A stretch of DNA of 41,099 bases from Cyanobacteria bacterium QS_8_64_29 (GTDB lineage Bacteria; Cyanobacteriota; Cyanobacteriia; Cyanobacteriales; Rubidibacteraceae), in NCBI GenBank assembly GCA_003022125.1, contig PXQH01000063.1, positions 1 through 41,099 on the forward strand, given 5' to 3'. The stretch's first letter is position 1. The number at the start of each line of letters is the position of its first letter. The notes beneath the pieces are model-generated. The model did no database searches. It worked only from the letters and a program-made list of their open reading frames with translations, and was not told the origin of the DNA. Position numbers and translations under genes: made by a program. Shown in pieces: positions 31,548-40,415 of the stretch.

Positions 31548-32423
31548 ATGGCCTGGTGGGAGATCCGGCTGCGCGGCGATCCGGCGTTTGAAGAAAGCGC
31601 GTTCTGGCGGCTGACGGCCTGGGGCTGCAGCGGCACGGCCACCGAGGCCGAGGGGCAGCGGCAGTGCGTGCGCGCCTACCTGCCCCAAGCGGACGCCAGC
31701 GAGGGCGATTTGGTGGCCCTGACCCACCAGCTGCAGCAGGATGCCGCCGCGCTGGATCTGGCGCCGCCGGAGCTGAGCTGGCAGCCGCTGGCCGAGGCGG
31801 ACTGGGCCAGCGACTGGAAGCAGTACTGGGCGCCGCAAGCCGTGGGCGAGCGCTTGCTAGTTTGCCCCGCGTGGCAGGATCCCCCCCCCACCGAGCGCAT
31901 TGTGCTGCGGCTGGATCCGGGGGTAGCTTTTGGCACGGGCATTCATCCCACCACGCAGCTGGCGCTGGAGCTGCTGGAGCAGCAGGACCTGCGCGGCCGC
32001 ACCCTTGCCGATGTGGGCTGCGGCTCGGGGATCCTGGCCATTGCGGCCCTGCTGCTGGGGGCCGAGTCCGCCTGCGCGGTGGATACCGACGCGATTGCGG
32101 CCAATGCCACCCAGGCCAATCGCGATGCCAACGGCCTTGCCCCCGAGCGCCTGCGCGTGGCCCAGGGCAGCGTGGCGCAGCTGCGCTCGCTCATAGCCGC
32201 GCCGGCCGACGGCATTGCCTGCAACATCCTGGCCCCCACCATCATCGAGCTGCTGCCAGAGCTGGATGCGATCGCCCACGCCGGCACCTGGGGCGCGCTC
32301 AGCGGCATCCTGGGCGAGCAAGTGCCGCGGGTGCGCGACGCGCTGGCCCAGCACGGGTGGCGCATCCGGCACCGCCGGGACTGGCTGAACTGGAGCGGGC
32401 TGACGGTGGCGCGCACCGGCTAG
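31548..32423 (+). CDS. prmA: Ribosomal protein L11 methyltransferase
   Basis: PrmA methylates the N-terminus and lysines of ribosomal protein L11. The 291-residue protein has the N-terminal L11-recognition domain (MAWWEIRLRGDPAFEESAFW) and the PrmA-specific motif DPGVAFGTGIHPTTQLALEL. The SAM-binding core follows: LADVGCGSGILAIAALLLG (motif I), ACAVDTDAIAANATQAN, and the substrate-side NILAPTIIELLPEL in place of the NPPY motif. The ATG lies 8 bases after serA, so the genes share a transcript. Its TAG overlaps the stop of the convergent HD gene in a shared CTAG. Confidence 0.96.
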   Translation: MAWWEIRLRGDPAFEESAFWRLTAWGCSGTATEAEGQRQCVRAYLPQADASEGDLVALTHQLQQDAAALDLAPPELSWQPLAEADWASDWKQYWAPQAVGERLLVCPAWQDPPPTERIVLRLDPGVAFGTGIHPTTQLALELLEQQDLRGRTLADVGCGSGILAIAALLLGAESACAVDTDAIAANATQANRDANGLAPERLRVAQGSVAQLRSLIAAPADGIACNILAPTIIELLPELDAIAHAGTWGALSGILGEQVPRVRDALAQHGWRIRHRRDWLNWSGLTVARTG

Positions 32424-33004
32424 GCGCTGGCTTGCTCCAGCGCCGACACGGTGGCCTCCAGCTCCGCCTGCAGCGGCGCCGGAATGGCCCCCGCGCGGGC
32501 ATAAGGCATCGGTCAGGGCGCGGTAGTACCACAGCGTCCCCGTCTTGCGCTCGCGGAAGCGGTCCCAGAGCGCCTCCCCCTGCTGCCGGTAGTCGCGCAG
32601 CAGCGAGCCGGCGTTGTGGAGCTTGTCGCAGGCGCTCACCAGCTGGGCCGAGGCCGGCTCGTGGGGGATGCGGGCGACAAAGGCCTGCTTGCGCTGCTGC
32701 CAGTCCCGGGCCGGGTCGCCGCCGGTGGCGAGCGAGTCGGTGCAGGCGGCGACGGTGGCGGCTACCCCCTCGCCAAAGCGCTCGCGAATGGCGGTCAGGG
32801 TGGGCTCGCCGCCCTGGTCCTCGACGGCATCGTGCAGCAGCGCCGGGATCGCGTCGTCCTCGCTGGCGCCGTACTCCAGCGCCAGGCTGGCGACCGCCAT
32901 CAGGTGGGCGATGTAGGGAATGTCGCTCCCCTTGCGCCGCTGGTCGCGGTGGAGTGGTGGGCGTAGGCAAACGCCGCGCTCAAGTGATCGCTCCAGGCGC
33001 TCAT
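32420..33004 (-). pseudogene. HD-domain (RelA/SpoT hydrolase-like) protein, two frameshifts
   Basis: ATG 33004 starts MSAWSDHLSAAFAYAHH. Near 32950 one base seems lost, after which another frame continues LHRDQRRKGSDIPYIAHLMA, LEYGASEDDAIPALLHDAVE (the HD pair), then TLTAIRERFGEGVAATV and ACDKLHNAGSLLRDY (the second metal-binding Asp). Near 32505 one extra T shifts to the frame YARAGAIPAPLQAELEATVS, which ends at TAG 32420. Reassembled, it is a normal 194-residue metal-dependent phosphohydrolase of the small SpoT-like type, possibly acting on (p)ppGpp. The two single-base lesions could be real or sequencing errors. It follows ilvD by 11 bases. Confidence 0.75.
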
Positions 33005-33015
33005 GGCTGCCTCGC

Positions 33016-34692
33016 TCACACCTCGGTGATGGCCCCCTGGCTGCTGGAGCTGGCCAGCCGGGCGTATTTGGCCAGCACGCCGCCCACGCCGTCCTGTTGC
33101 GGCGGCTGCCACTGGGCGCGGCGGCGCTCCAGCTCCGCATCCGAGACCTGCAGCTGCAGGGTTTGGGTGTCGGCATCGATGGCGATGCGATCGCCGGGCT
33201 CCACCAGGCCGATGGGGCCGCCTACCGCCGCCTCGGGGGCGACGTGGCCCACCACCATGCCGTAGGTGCCGCCGGAGAAGCGCCCGTCGGTGATCAGGCC
33301 CACGGCATCGCCCAGCCCGGCCCCGATGATGGCCGAGGTGGGGGCCAGCATCTCGCGCATGCCCGGGCCGCCCTTGGGCCCTTCGTAGCGGATGACGACA
33401 ATATCGCCGGCCTGGATGTCGCCGGCCAGGATGGCCTCCAGGCAAGCTTCCTCCGAATCGAACGGGCGCGCCGGGCCCGCAATCTGGCGCTGCTTGATGC
33501 CGCTGACTTTGGCCACCGCGCCCTCGGGGGCCAGGTTGCCTTTGAGCACAGCCAGATGTCCCTGCGGGTAGAGGCACTGCGACCAGGGACGGATGATGGC
33601 CTGGTCCGCCGGCGGCGCCTCGGGAACATCGGCCAGGACCTGGTCCATGGTCTCGCCGGTGATGGTGAGCGCATCGCCGTGGAACAGCCCGCGCGCCAGC
33701 AGCATTTTCATCACCTGCGGCGCGCCACCCACCTGGTGCAGCTCGGTGATGACGTAGCGCCCCGAGGGCTTGAGGTCGCACAGCACCGGGACTTGCCGGC
33801 GGATGGTCTCGAAGTCGTCGATGGTGAGCTCGACCCCGGCGGTCCGCGCAATCGCCAGCAGGTGCAGCACGGCGTTGGTGGAGCCGCCCACCGCCATCAC
33901 CAGCGCGATGGCGTTCTCAAAGGCCTTGCGCGTCAGCAGCTGGCTGGGCAGGATTTGCTGCTCGATGGCGTGGCAGAGGGTGCGGGCGGCGCGCTCGGCG
34001 CTGTCGGCTTTCTCGGCATCCTCGGCCGCCATGGTGGAGGAGTAGGGCAGGCTCAGCCCCATGGCCTCAATGGCCGAGGACATGGTGTTGGCGGTAAACA
34101 TGCCGCCGCAGGCCCCGGCGCCGGGGCAGGCGTTGCGCTCGATGGCCGCTAGCTCCTCGCCATCGATGCGGCCGGCGCTGTGCTTGCCCACTGCCTCAAA
34201 AGCGCTGACGATGGTCAGGTCCTCGCCGTTGTAGTGCCCGGGCTTGATGGTGCCGCCGTAGACAAAAATGGCCGGGATGTTGAGGCGCGCGATGGCCAGC
34301 ATGGCCCCGGGCATGTTTTTGTCGCAGGCCCCAATGGCGAGCACGCCATCCATGCTCTGGGCGCGGCAGACGGTCTCGATGGAGTCGGCAATGACCTCGC
34401 GCGAGACCAGCGAGTACTTCATGCCGGGGGTCCCCATGGAGATGCCGTCGCTGACGGTGATGGTGCCGAAGGTCTGGGGCATACCGTTGGCAGCGGCAAT
34501 GCCGGCTTGCGCCCGCTCGGCCAGGGCGTTGAGCCCCATGTTGCAGGGGGTGACGGTGCTGTGGCCGTTGGCCACCCCCACAATGGGCTTGTCAAAGTCG
34601 CGATCACCAAAGCCCGTGGCGCGCAGCATGGCCCGGTTGGGCGTGCGCTGCATCCCCTGGGTGACGGTTTGGCTCCTGCGGTTGTCTGCCAT
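33016..34692 (-). CDS. ilvD: Dihydroxy-acid dehydratase
   Basis: IlvD dehydrates 2,3-dihydroxy acids to 2-oxo acids in isoleucine and valine synthesis. ATG 34692 ([20 protein letters not shown]) gives 558 residues, the family norm; the frame is open upstream, but those codons do not resemble IlvD. The Fe-S cluster Cys residues are in [23 protein letters not shown] and [20 protein letters not shown]. The C-terminal half has [20 protein letters not shown], with the catalytic Ser segment. It is divergent from the mechanosensitive channel gene and upstream of the HD gene. Confidence 0.97.
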   Translation of the reverse strand: MADNRRSQTVTQGMQRTPNRAMLRATGFGDRDFDKPIVGVANGHSTVTPCNMGLNALAERAQAGIAAANGMPQTFGTITVSDGISMGTPGMKYSLVSREVIADSIETVCRAQSMDGVLAIGACDKNMPGAMLAIARLNIPAIFVYGGTIKPGHYNGEDLTIVSAFEAVGKHSAGRIDGEELAAIERNACPGAGACGGMFTANTMSSAIEAMGLSLPYSSTMAAEDAEKADSAERAARTLCHAIEQQILPSQLLTRKAFENAIALVMAVGGSTNAVLHLLAIARTAGVELTIDDFETIRRQVPVLCDLKPSGRYVITELHQVGGAPQVMKMLLARGLFHGDALTITGETMDQVLADVPEAPPADQAIIRPWSQCLYPQGHLAVLKGNLAPEGAVAKVSGIKQRQIAGPARPFDSEEACLEAILAGDIQAGDIVVIRYEGPKGGPGMREMLAPTSAIIGAGLGDAVGLITDGRFSGGTYGMVVGHVAPEAAVGGPIGLVEPGDRIAIDADTQTLQLQVSDAELERRRAQWQPPQQDGVGGVLAKYARLASSSSQGAITEV

Positions 34693-34818
34693 CGGCGCTA
34701 TTCTTGCCCGGCCATCGTGGCTCCCATTATGCGACGTTGCGGCGCCGCCGGGAGCGCCAGCTGGCCCGATTTGGTAGCATCGCCGGCGGTAACCGCACGG
34801 GCCGCTTGAGAGGTCGCC

Positions 34819-35904
34819 ATGCTCCCTGAGGCACTGCAAGCCCAAGTCCTGGGCAACCGCATTGCCGATTACCTGCTGGTGCTGGCGGTTGCGGTCGTTG
34901 GCCTCCTGGCGCTCAATTGGCTGGTGCGCGGCCCGGTGCTGGGCGGGCTGAGCCGGTGGGCGGCGCGAGCGGGTTTGCCCTTCGAGCAGGCCTTGCGGCG
35001 CCCGCTGCGGCGCGCACTGCTGCCGCTGGGCTATGTGGGCGTGCTGTATTTGGCGGTCCGCAGCCTGGCGCTGCACCCGGCGCTGGCGCGGGCGATCGAT
35101 GTTATTGCGCTAGTGGCGGTGACCTTTTGGGGCATCGACGCTATCGTCAGCCTGCTGGATGGCTTGCTGCGCACCTACTGGGCCACCGGCGAGACCGATG
35201 CCGGCCGGCAGCAGCTGCTGGATACGGCCGTTCCGGTCTTGCGCGGGCTGCTGTGGGTGGTGGGCGCCATCTTTTTGCTGGCCAATTTGGGCCTCAATGT
35301 CTCGGCGCTGGTCGCCGGGTTGGGCGTGGGGGGCCTGGCGATCGCGCTGGCGGCCCAGGGCGTGCTGCAGGACCTGTTTGCCTACGTCTCCATCCTGCTG
35401 GATCGCCCGTTTCAGCTGGGCGATTTCATTATTGTGGGCGAGGCGATCGGCACGGTAGAGCGCATTGGCATCAAGACCACGCGCTTGCGCAGCTTGGGCG
35501 GCGAAGAGCTGGTCATGGCCAATACCGATTTGCTCAGCTCGCGCATCCAGAACTACCGGCGCATGGAGGAGCGCTGCATTGCCTTTAGCATCGGCGTTAC
35601 CTACGAAACGCCGCTGGAGCGCCTGCGCGAGATCCCTGAGCTCATGCAGCAGATCCTGGCGCAAACCGACAACGTCCGCTTCGAGCGCTGCCACTTCAAA
35701 GCCTACGGCGACTTCAGCCTGACGTTCGAGACGGTCTACTACCTCACCAGCAGCGACTACGGCGCCTACATGGACGCCCAGCAGCAGATCAACCTCGCGC
35801 TCAAGCAGGCTTTCGACGCGCGCGGCATCGAATTTGCCTACCCCACCCAGGTGCTCTACCTCAACGGCAGCGCCCCGCAGCCGATCGCCTCGTCGGCTCA
35901 GTAA
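34819..35904 (+). CDS. MscS-family small-conductance mechanosensitive channel
   Basis: This 361-residue membrane protein has transmembrane helices near residues 15-33 ([19 protein letters not shown]), 70-85 and 90-110. The channel-lining region is [20 protein letters not shown], followed by the diagnostic [19 protein letters not shown] and [20 protein letters not shown] of the MscS beta domain. The C-terminal alpha/beta domain contains [20 protein letters not shown]. Such channels open under membrane tension to release solutes during osmotic downshift. The start [12 protein letters not shown] follows a GAGAGG site. The frame is intact. Confidence 0.93.
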   Translation: MLPEALQAQVLGNRIADYLLVLAVAVVGLLALNWLVRGPVLGGLSRWAARAGLPFEQALRRPLRRALLPLGYVGVLYLAVRSLALHPALARAIDVIALVAVTFWGIDAIVSLLDGLLRTYWATGETDAGRQQLLDTAVPVLRGLLWVVGAIFLLANLGLNVSALVAGLGVGGLAIALAAQGVLQDLFAYVSILLDRPFQLGDFIIVGEAIGTVERIGIKTTRLRSLGGEELVMANTDLLSSRIQNYRRMEERCIAFSIGVTYETPLERLREIPELMQQILAQTDNVRFERCHFKAYGDFSLTFETVYYLTSSDYGAYMDAQQQINLALKQAFDARGIEFAYPTQVLYLNGSAPQPIASSAQ

Positions 35905-35984
35905 GCCGGTGCTAGGAGTGCCAGTCGCAATGGCGCGAAGCGCCGCCCTTTAGTACCGACCGAGTGCTGGACGAGGCTATTTTG

Positions 35985-36252
35985 CTCCGATTCGACCGGA
36001 CCTATGTTTGGCACATCGGCGAACTCGGCCAGTAGGTCGATATCGCGCGCATCAGCGTCGGCCTGGCGCTCGGCTGCAGAACCGAAGACTTGCAGCCGAG
36101 CGATGCGATATCGCTGGCACAACTCGGCCAGTTGCTCGCGATGGCGTTCGAGCAGCGCGATCGCGGGTTTACCTCCGCATCAGCATCGTGCCCGAGGCTG
36201 GCCAGGTTGGACCGGATTTTCTGCTCTAGCCGCTGCGATTCGGCGAAGGAAC
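35985..36252. repeat. Left copy of the MNT-region duplication
   Basis: These bases match 36790-37056 in the same orientation across most of their length, with scattered substitutions and no large gaps. The copied block covers the 5' half of mntA and the 3' end of the gene before it. hepT lies between the copies. The divergence suggests an old event or an import of a related operon. Confidence 0.75.
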
Positions 36253-36316
36253 CACTGTCCTCTCCTTGGCGAATAACACAGGGGATGGGCTTGGCTGTGT
36301 GTCGAGCGCGAATCAT
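36002..36316 (-). pseudogene. Chimeric remnant: upstream-gene tail plus truncated mntA copy
   Basis: An open frame starts at ATG 36316, overlapping the hepT stop (ATGA). It begins MIRARHTAKPIPCVIRQGED, which is unlike the right-hand copy. It then matches the end of the 36964-37239 gene (EQKIRSNLASLGHDADAEVN) but passes the place of its stop (TGA replaced by CGA) and continues out of frame through the mntA copy. In the mntA frame the same DNA encodes ARLQVFGSAAERQADADARD and DLLAEFADVPNIGP, a recognisable nucleotidyltransferase core, with the GTG start changed to GCG and the C-terminal half missing. The HIP1 octamer at 36157-36164 covers the lost stop/start. I regard it as non-functional. Confidence 0.7.
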
Positions 36317-36669
36317 TGGCTGTCAGCCTCCACCTCCTGCAGCAGTTGCTCGGCCTGGGCTAGCAGCGTGGGCAGATAGTCGGTGATGACTTGCCAGACG
36401 ATGGCATTGTCTAGCGCGTCGTAGCCGTGGACAATGATGTTGCGAAAAGCAACGATCTTCTGGTGGCCTTCGATGCGCTGGAGCCTATCGGGGTCGAGCC
36501 GATCGAGGCGATTCATGGCCTCGCCGACAATCTCGAACTGGCGCTCGACGGCAGAGCGGAGCATCAGATCGTCGCGATAATCGGCCAGGGTGCGATCGGC
36601 GACGAACTGGCGGCTAGCCCGGCCGGCGTCGAGGATGTCCTGCAAAAGCTTGGCAGAGCTATGCGGCAT
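36313..36669 (-). CDS. hepT: HepT-like HEPN ribonuclease toxin (DUF86)
   Basis: This 118-residue all-helical protein carries the HEPN RNase motif R-x4-H-x-Y as RNIIVHGYD near residue 76, preceded by AVERQFEIVGEAMNRL, the standard DUF86 helix. HepT-type toxins cleave RNA and are neutralised when the partner MntA adds AMP to the Tyr of that motif. The start ATG 36669 lies inside the end of mntA (11-base overlap). All key residues are present, so toxin and antitoxin may both be active. Its stop overlaps the start of the remnant frame to the left. Confidence 0.9.
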   Translation of the reverse strand: MPHSSAKLLQDILDAGRASRQFVADRTLADYRDDLMLRSAVERQFEIVGEAMNRLDRLDPDRLQRIEGHQKIVAFRNIIVHGYDALDNAIVWQVITDYLPTLLAQAEQLLQEVEADSQ

Positions 36670-36967
36670 AGAGCGGGCTCCGGCTGCGGTTAACCTCGCG
36701 GATGAAGTAGGGGTTCCGCATAGCGTCGGCGCAGACGAGGTCGACGGGCCGGTTCAGTAGGGTTTGCAATTCGGCCAGCAAGCCAAAGTACCGATCGGCC
36801 GGGCCCATATTGGGCGCATCGGCGAACTCGACCAGCAGGTCGATATCGCGCGCATCAGCGTCGGCCTCGCCCTCAGCGGCGGAGCCGAAGACTTCCAGCT
36901 GGGCGACGTGGTATCGCCGGCACAACTCAGCCAGTTGCTCTCGATGGCGTTCGAGAAGCGGAATCAC
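36659..36967 (-). CDS. mntA: MntA-like minimal nucleotidyltransferase antitoxin
   Basis: This 102-residue protein has the MNT signature VFGSAAEGEADADARDIDLL (G-S at residues about 29-30, the D-x-D metal pair near 43), then VEFADAPNMGP and a C-terminal RPVDLVCADAMRNPYF. It should transfer AMP to the HepT toxin. The start is GTG at 36967, within a GTGA overlap with the upstream gene; the product begins MIPLLERHREQLAELCRRYH. It is intact, unlike the copy at 36002-36316. Confidence 0.9.
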   Translation of the reverse strand: MIPLLERHREQLAELCRRYHVAQLEVFGSAAEGEADADARDIDLLVEFADAPNMGPADRYFGLLAELQTLLNRPVDLVCADAMRNPYFIREVNRSRSPLYAA

Positions 36968-37056
36968 GGGTTCACCTCCGCATCAGCATCGTATCCGAGG
37001 CTGGCCAGGTTGGACCGGATCTTCTGCTCCGGGCACTGCGAATCGGCGAACTGCTC
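36790..37056. repeat. Right copy of the MNT-region duplication
   Basis: This block matches 35985-36252. It spans the 5' half of the intact mntA and the last about 30 codons of the preceding frame. The left limit is gradual; similarity on the right fades after the segment encoding EQKIRSNLASLGYDADAEVN. Confidence 0.75.
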
Positions 37057-37239
37057 ATTCAATTGCGCGACCGGGCGCGGCATCTCCCTCGCCCATCCCA
37101 GCGCTTGCAAGGCTTGCAGGAATTGCTCGCGATCGGCCCGATTTGCCATGGCGGCTTGCCAGTTGCTTGGCGTCCACGCGCCGAAGGTTAGTGCGGTGTA
37201 GGGCCCATCCCCCAAGGATCCCGTTCCATCTGCCCGCAC
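36964..37239 (-). CDS. Small hypothetical protein upstream of mntA
   Basis: The open frame is 91 residues from ATG 37239, but the first about 30 residues read poorly; MANRADREQFLQALQALGWA at 37149 is a plausible start. The end, PEQKIRSNLASLGYDADAEV, resembles the C-terminal tail of type I restriction M subunits, a setting in which MNT-HEPN pairs are often found. That identification is a guess from about 20 residues. It overlaps mntA by GTGA, which argues for a three-gene operon. The 5' half of the gene may have been lost when the neighbouring gene was acquired. Confidence 0.45.
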   Translation of the reverse strand: MRADGTGSLGDGPYTALTFGAWTPSNWQAAMANRADREQFLQALQALGWAREMPRPVAQLNEQFADSQCPEQKIRSNLASLGYDADAEVNP

Positions 37240-37285
37240 CGGCCTTGCTAGGATGCTGGCAGCAACGCGCTCTCGCGCTGGCGAA

Positions 37286-37924
37286 ATGGCAGGTTCCCCC
37301 GAGCAAGTCGTCCAGCTTTATATCGCCCTGGTCGAGCTGGAACCGGCCATCTGGCGCCGGGTGCAGGTCCCGAGCGACTTGACGCTGCACCGCCTGCACG
37401 GCGTCATTCAGGCTATTTTCGACTGGCAAGATTGCCACCTGTACCAGTTTGAGGTTGACGGCTGCCGCTACGCCCCGCCCGAGGAAGCCGGCGAGACTTT
37501 GGGCGGCGATCGCCTCTACAGCAGCGCCAACCTCCGCCTGAACCAGCTACTCCAGCGCGGCGTCGAGCAATTTGCCTACGTTTACGACTTGGGCGACGAG
37601 TGGGTGCACGGGCTCGCCATTGAGCAAGCCCTAACGCCCGAGGCCGGCACCGAGTACCCCGTTTTGGTCGATGGCGCCCGGCGGGCACCCCCGGAAGACA
37701 TTGGCGGCCCCCCGGGATTCGAGGCTTTTCTGGAAGCCGTGAGCGATCCCAACCACCCCGATCGGGACGAGTTTCTGGAGTGGTACGGCGGCAACGAGTT
37801 CCAGCCCGAGGTCATGGATGCCGACGCCATCGAGGCGAAGTTGCAGCGCATCCGGAGGCAGCTGCGCAAGGGCCCCCAAAAGCAGCGCTCGAGTTCGTCT
37901 CGCTCGGCGCGACAGTGGCGCTAG
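37286..37924 (+). CDS. Plasmid pRiA4b ORF-3-like protein (IS1096 TnpR-like)
   Basis: This 212-residue protein begins MAGSPEQVVQLYIALVELEP; an upstream in-frame start at 37253 is possible. The family hallmark is PAIWRRVQVPSDLTLHRLHG, then AIFDWQDCHLYQFEV, FAYVYDLGDEWVHGLAIE and PPEDIGGPPGFEAFLEAV with FLEWYGGNEFQPEVMD. Members occur on plasmids and as passengers of IS1096-type elements, but no transposase is visible here. The function is unknown. The end is basic (KGPQKQRSSSSRSARQ). Its location beside the toxin-antitoxin operon and duplicated DNA suggests an accessory insertion site. Confidence 0.88.
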   Translation: MAGSPEQVVQLYIALVELEPAIWRRVQVPSDLTLHRLHGVIQAIFDWQDCHLYQFEVDGCRYAPPEEAGETLGGDRLYSSANLRLNQLLQRGVEQFAYVYDLGDEWVHGLAIEQALTPEAGTEYPVLVDGARRAPPEDIGGPPGFEAFLEAVSDPNHPDRDEFLEWYGGNEFQPEVMDADAIEAKLQRIRRQLRKGPQKQRSSSSRSARQWR

Positions 37925-37999
37925 CCCGCCGCCGCTAAACTGGGAGCGTCCCAGCAGATCGCGCGCCTCGGCGAAGGCGTTCTTAGGGCGATACGGCGA

Positions 38000-38722
38000 T
38001 TGCGACGGCTACGGCGCCCGAAGTTGTTTGCGCTCCGGCGGCGGTTCCCCGCGCGGCTGGGGTACCGGGCTTGGATCGGATTCGCGCTGCTGGCAGCGCT
38101 GACGGCAATCTCGCTCGGCCCGCTGCGGGCAGCGCTCGAGCCCGAGTTCGTCGTCGCGCAGCTGCAGCAGTACGGCGCCCTATCCGGTCCTGCTATTCCG
38201 CTGGCCTACGCCGTCCTGACCGTGGCCGGAGTGCCCGGCATCGCGCTCACCATCGGCAGCGGGGTGATGTACGGCCCGGTGGGGGGAACGCTGCTTTCGC
38301 TGCTGGGCGTGACCTCAGGCGCACTGGCCGCTTTCGGACTCGCCCGCTACGTGCTGCCCGAGCGGGCGCTGCAACGCGCGAGGCGCGATGCGGCCATGGC
38401 CCGCTTCGAGCGAGCGGTACGGCACATGCCCCTGCGGTTTACCATCGGCATACGCTTTCTGCCGCTGGTTCCGTTCAACCTCGCCAACTACCTATTCGGG
38501 CTCACTCCCATCCACTGGATTACCTATACGCTGGGCACGGTTCTGGGCATTCTGCCCGGAACGATCGCGGGCAGTTGGCTGGGTGCCACCGGCGAGCGGG
38601 CCCTGCAGGGCGGTAAGCTGTGGCCGTTTGGGCTTGCACTGAGCCTGCTTGCCGCGATCGCGCTCTTGCCCGTGTTGCTCCCAATGCGCCAAGGGACCCA
38701 CCGCGGCTCCCATCGCCGCTAG
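38000..38722 (+). CDS. TVP38/TMEM64 (DedA-like) membrane protein
   Basis: This protein of about 240 residues starts at TTG 38000 (no in-frame ATG is available nearby; the start is uncertain). A basic N-terminus (RRLRRPKLFALRRRF) precedes a first helix (AWIGFALLAALTAIS). The family core is GVPGIALTIGSGVMYGPVGG, LGVTSGALAAFGLARYVL, FTIGIRFLPLVPFNLANYLF and LGTVLGILPGTIAGSWLGA, i.e. re-entrant loops with an RFLPxxPF motif. Relatives act in lipid scrambling or transport at membranes. Its TAG abuts the stop of the convergent methyltransferase with no gap (TAG|CTA, 38720-38725). Confidence 0.88.
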   Translation: MRRLRRPKLFALRRRFPARLGYRAWIGFALLAALTAISLGPLRAALEPEFVVAQLQQYGALSGPAIPLAYAVLTVAGVPGIALTIGSGVMYGPVGGTLLSLLGVTSGALAAFGLARYVLPERALQRARRDAAMARFERAVRHMPLRFTIGIRFLPLVPFNLANYLFGLTPIHWITYTLGTVLGILPGTIAGSWLGATGERALQGGKLWPFGLALSLLAAIALLPVLLPMRQGTHRGSHRR

Positions 38723-39796
38723 CTATGGGCGATCGCGGCGCTCCAGCACGAACAGCATCGGGTGGACATCGTTGGTCTCGATGGCGCGGGCATGGCGGAC
38801 CTCAAACAGGCCCAACTGGTCCAACAGGCGGTTGAAGGCCGCGCGCTTGCGCCCCACCAGCAGCGTCAGCCGCCCGCCCGGCACCAAAACCGTCCAGGCC
38901 CCGGTCAGCAACTTGCGGTAGAACCCCACCAGATCGATCTTGCGCCCCAGGCGGATGCCCCAGGGCGGGTTGGTGACGATGGCCTCGAAGCCCTGCGGCG
39001 GGAAGTGGCGCGCCAAATCCCGCGCATCCAGCTGCTGCAGGGGGCAGCGCTCGGCCACCCCAGCCGCTTCCAGGTTCTGGCGCGCGCCGGCCACGCAGCG
39101 GGCATCGCGATCACTGCCGTAGCAGCGCCACGCCGGCATCAGCTGGGCGGCTTCCAGCAGCAGGGTCCCCGAGCCGCAGCAGGGATCCAGCAGCCGCCCT
39201 TGCGGCGCCGCCAGCCCGCTCAAGCGCAGCATGGCGTGCGCCACCACGGTTTTGAGCGCCACCCGCGGGGCGTACAGCTGGGGATGGCGCCGATCCAGCG
39301 GCGAGCGCGTCAGTTGCACGCTCACCAGGCAGACGCGATCAAAGGCATCCACGCGGATTTCGGTGTCGTAGTGCTCCAAATCCACGGTCTTGCCGTAGCG
39401 CTCCACCAGGGCTGCGCCCGCCTCGCGCTGCACGTCCATGCTGCTAAAGGCGTGATCGCCGCTGCGCTGGGTGGTGATGCGAAAGCGCTCGGCCGCCTGC
39501 ATCTCGGGGATGGTCAGCTGCAGCAGCTGCTGCCGGATGGCCGCCAGCGGCTCGGTGGCGGGCAGCTCAAACTGGTGGCAGTGCCGCATGACGTGGTAGA
39601 TGGTGCGCATCTGCCCCGCCAGGGCAGCCAGGGGGCGGGTGGGGGCTTCGCTGGCGATCGCCACTTGCCCGTCAATGCCCAGCGGCCGGCACTCGGGGGT
39701 CGCGGGCGGGCAGCCCGCTGCCTGGGCTCGCTCGCGCCACTCTGCCGCAACGACGCTCTCGAGGCCCGGGTTGGTGGTCAAGCATAGGGCAGTCAT
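38723..39796 (-). CDS. THUMP-domain RNA guanine-N2 methyltransferase (RlmL/Trm14-like)
   Basis: This 357-residue protein begins MTALCLTTNPGLESVVAAEW, the THUMP-side start. Residues about 70-150 form the THUMP domain (FRITTQRSGDHAFSSMDVQR). The UPF0020 methyltransferase domain follows: PRVALKTVVAHAMLRLSGL, the SAM loop LLDPCCGSGTLLLEAAQL (about 202-219), GSDRDARCVAGARQNLEAAG and the catalytic IVTNPPWGIRLGRK. This architecture modifies guanine N2 in rRNA or tRNA. Without the second domain of full RlmL, the substrate cannot be decided from sequence alone. It lies next to the KptA remnant, another tRNA-related gene. Confidence 0.88.
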   Translation of the reverse strand: MTALCLTTNPGLESVVAAEWRERAQAAGCPPATPECRPLGIDGQVAIASEAPTRPLAALAGQMRTIYHVMRHCHQFELPATEPLAAIRQQLLQLTIPEMQAAERFRITTQRSGDHAFSSMDVQREAGAALVERYGKTVDLEHYDTEIRVDAFDRVCLVSVQLTRSPLDRRHPQLYAPRVALKTVVAHAMLRLSGLAAPQGRLLDPCCGSGTLLLEAAQLMPAWRCYGSDRDARCVAGARQNLEAAGVAERCPLQQLDARDLARHFPPQGFEAIVTNPPWGIRLGRKIDLVGFYRKLLTGAWTVLVPGGRLTLLVGRKRAAFNRLLDQLGLFEVRHARAIETNDVHPMLFVLERRDRP

Positions 39797-39800
39797 AGGC

Positions 39801-39988
39801 AGAGGCTAGCTCGAGCTGCCCGCGCCGGGCGCCGACGCGCTGGGCCGCGGCCTGCTCGGCGCTGAGGTGGACGTAGTTGCGGCCCATGGGGGGCAAGCCT
39901 GCCTCGCGAATGCGCGCTTCCAGGCACCGGAGCGCTCGGGGCGGTGCCGCAGGTGCTTGCTGAGCTTAACGCGCCGAGCGGCATCCAT
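39801..39988 (-). pseudogene. kptA: RNA 2'-phosphotransferase KptA remnant (large internal deletion)
   Basis: ATG 39988 begins MDAARRVKLSKHLRHRPERS, the conserved N-terminus of KptA/Tpt1. Within a few codons, in a different frame, the sequence becomes LEARIREAGLPPMGRNYVHL followed by SAEQAAAQRVGARRGQLEL, which is the family's NAD-site region near the end of the protein. About 100 residues between them, and the last strands, are missing. A KptA protein removes the 2'-phosphate from spliced tRNA in eukaryotes; its bacterial role is unclear. The deletion and frame change make this a relic. Confidence 0.8.
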
Positions 39989-40004
39989 GGCAGCTCGGGT
40001 GCGG

Positions 40005-40310
40005 TTAGGCCGTTGGCGTGGGCACCTTATCGAGCAGGGCGCCGGCGATTTGCTCCCACTCTTGCTCCAGGCTGGCTTGGCTCATGGACCGGCCGCTGCG
40101 GCCGTACCAGAAGCGAGCGTTGCCCAGATCCCCTTCCTCGCGGTGCAGGTGGGCGTGCACCCAGGCGTTATCGGCCCCAGGAGCGTTCTGGACGATTTGA
40201 TGGGCCGTGTCCCAGTCGCCTTGCCGGTCGTACCAGAGCGCCTGCAGCGGCTTGGGCAGCGAGCTCGGGCACTCGGTGAGCTGCTTGAACGCCGCTAGCG
40301 TCATGGCCAT
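40005..40310 (-). CDS. Conserved hypothetical protein, TPR-like helical
   Basis: This 101-residue protein starts MAMTLAAFKQLTECPSSLPK. The middle, PLQALWYDRQGDWDTAHQIV then WVHAHLHREEGDLGNARFWY, is a pair of helical repeats with a Trp-x-His-x-His pattern widely conserved in bacteria as a short uncharacterised family. Partners and activity are unknown. The last residues (LDKVPTPTA) appear untemplated. It lies just upstream of the KptA remnant on the same strand. Confidence 0.75.
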   Translation of the reverse strand: MAMTLAAFKQLTECPSSLPKPLQALWYDRQGDWDTAHQIVQNAPGADNAWVHAHLHREEGDLGNARFWYGRSGRSMSQASLEQEWEQIAGALLDKVPTPTA

Positions 40311-40415
40311 GGTGACCCCTAGAACTCGGCACGCCTTTGCTTGCTATCGTACCGCGCGATCGCGGCGGCTCCGCTGTTGTTAGCGTAAGGGCACTTCGCG
40401 CAGGACCCTAAGCGC

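Noticed and set aside
32900-33781. 293-codon minus-strand frame over ilvD
   Set aside because: It lies in another frame of the intact ilvD gene and has low-complexity Gly/Arg/Ala composition. Only its last residues (MSAWSDHL) are real, as the start of the HD gene.
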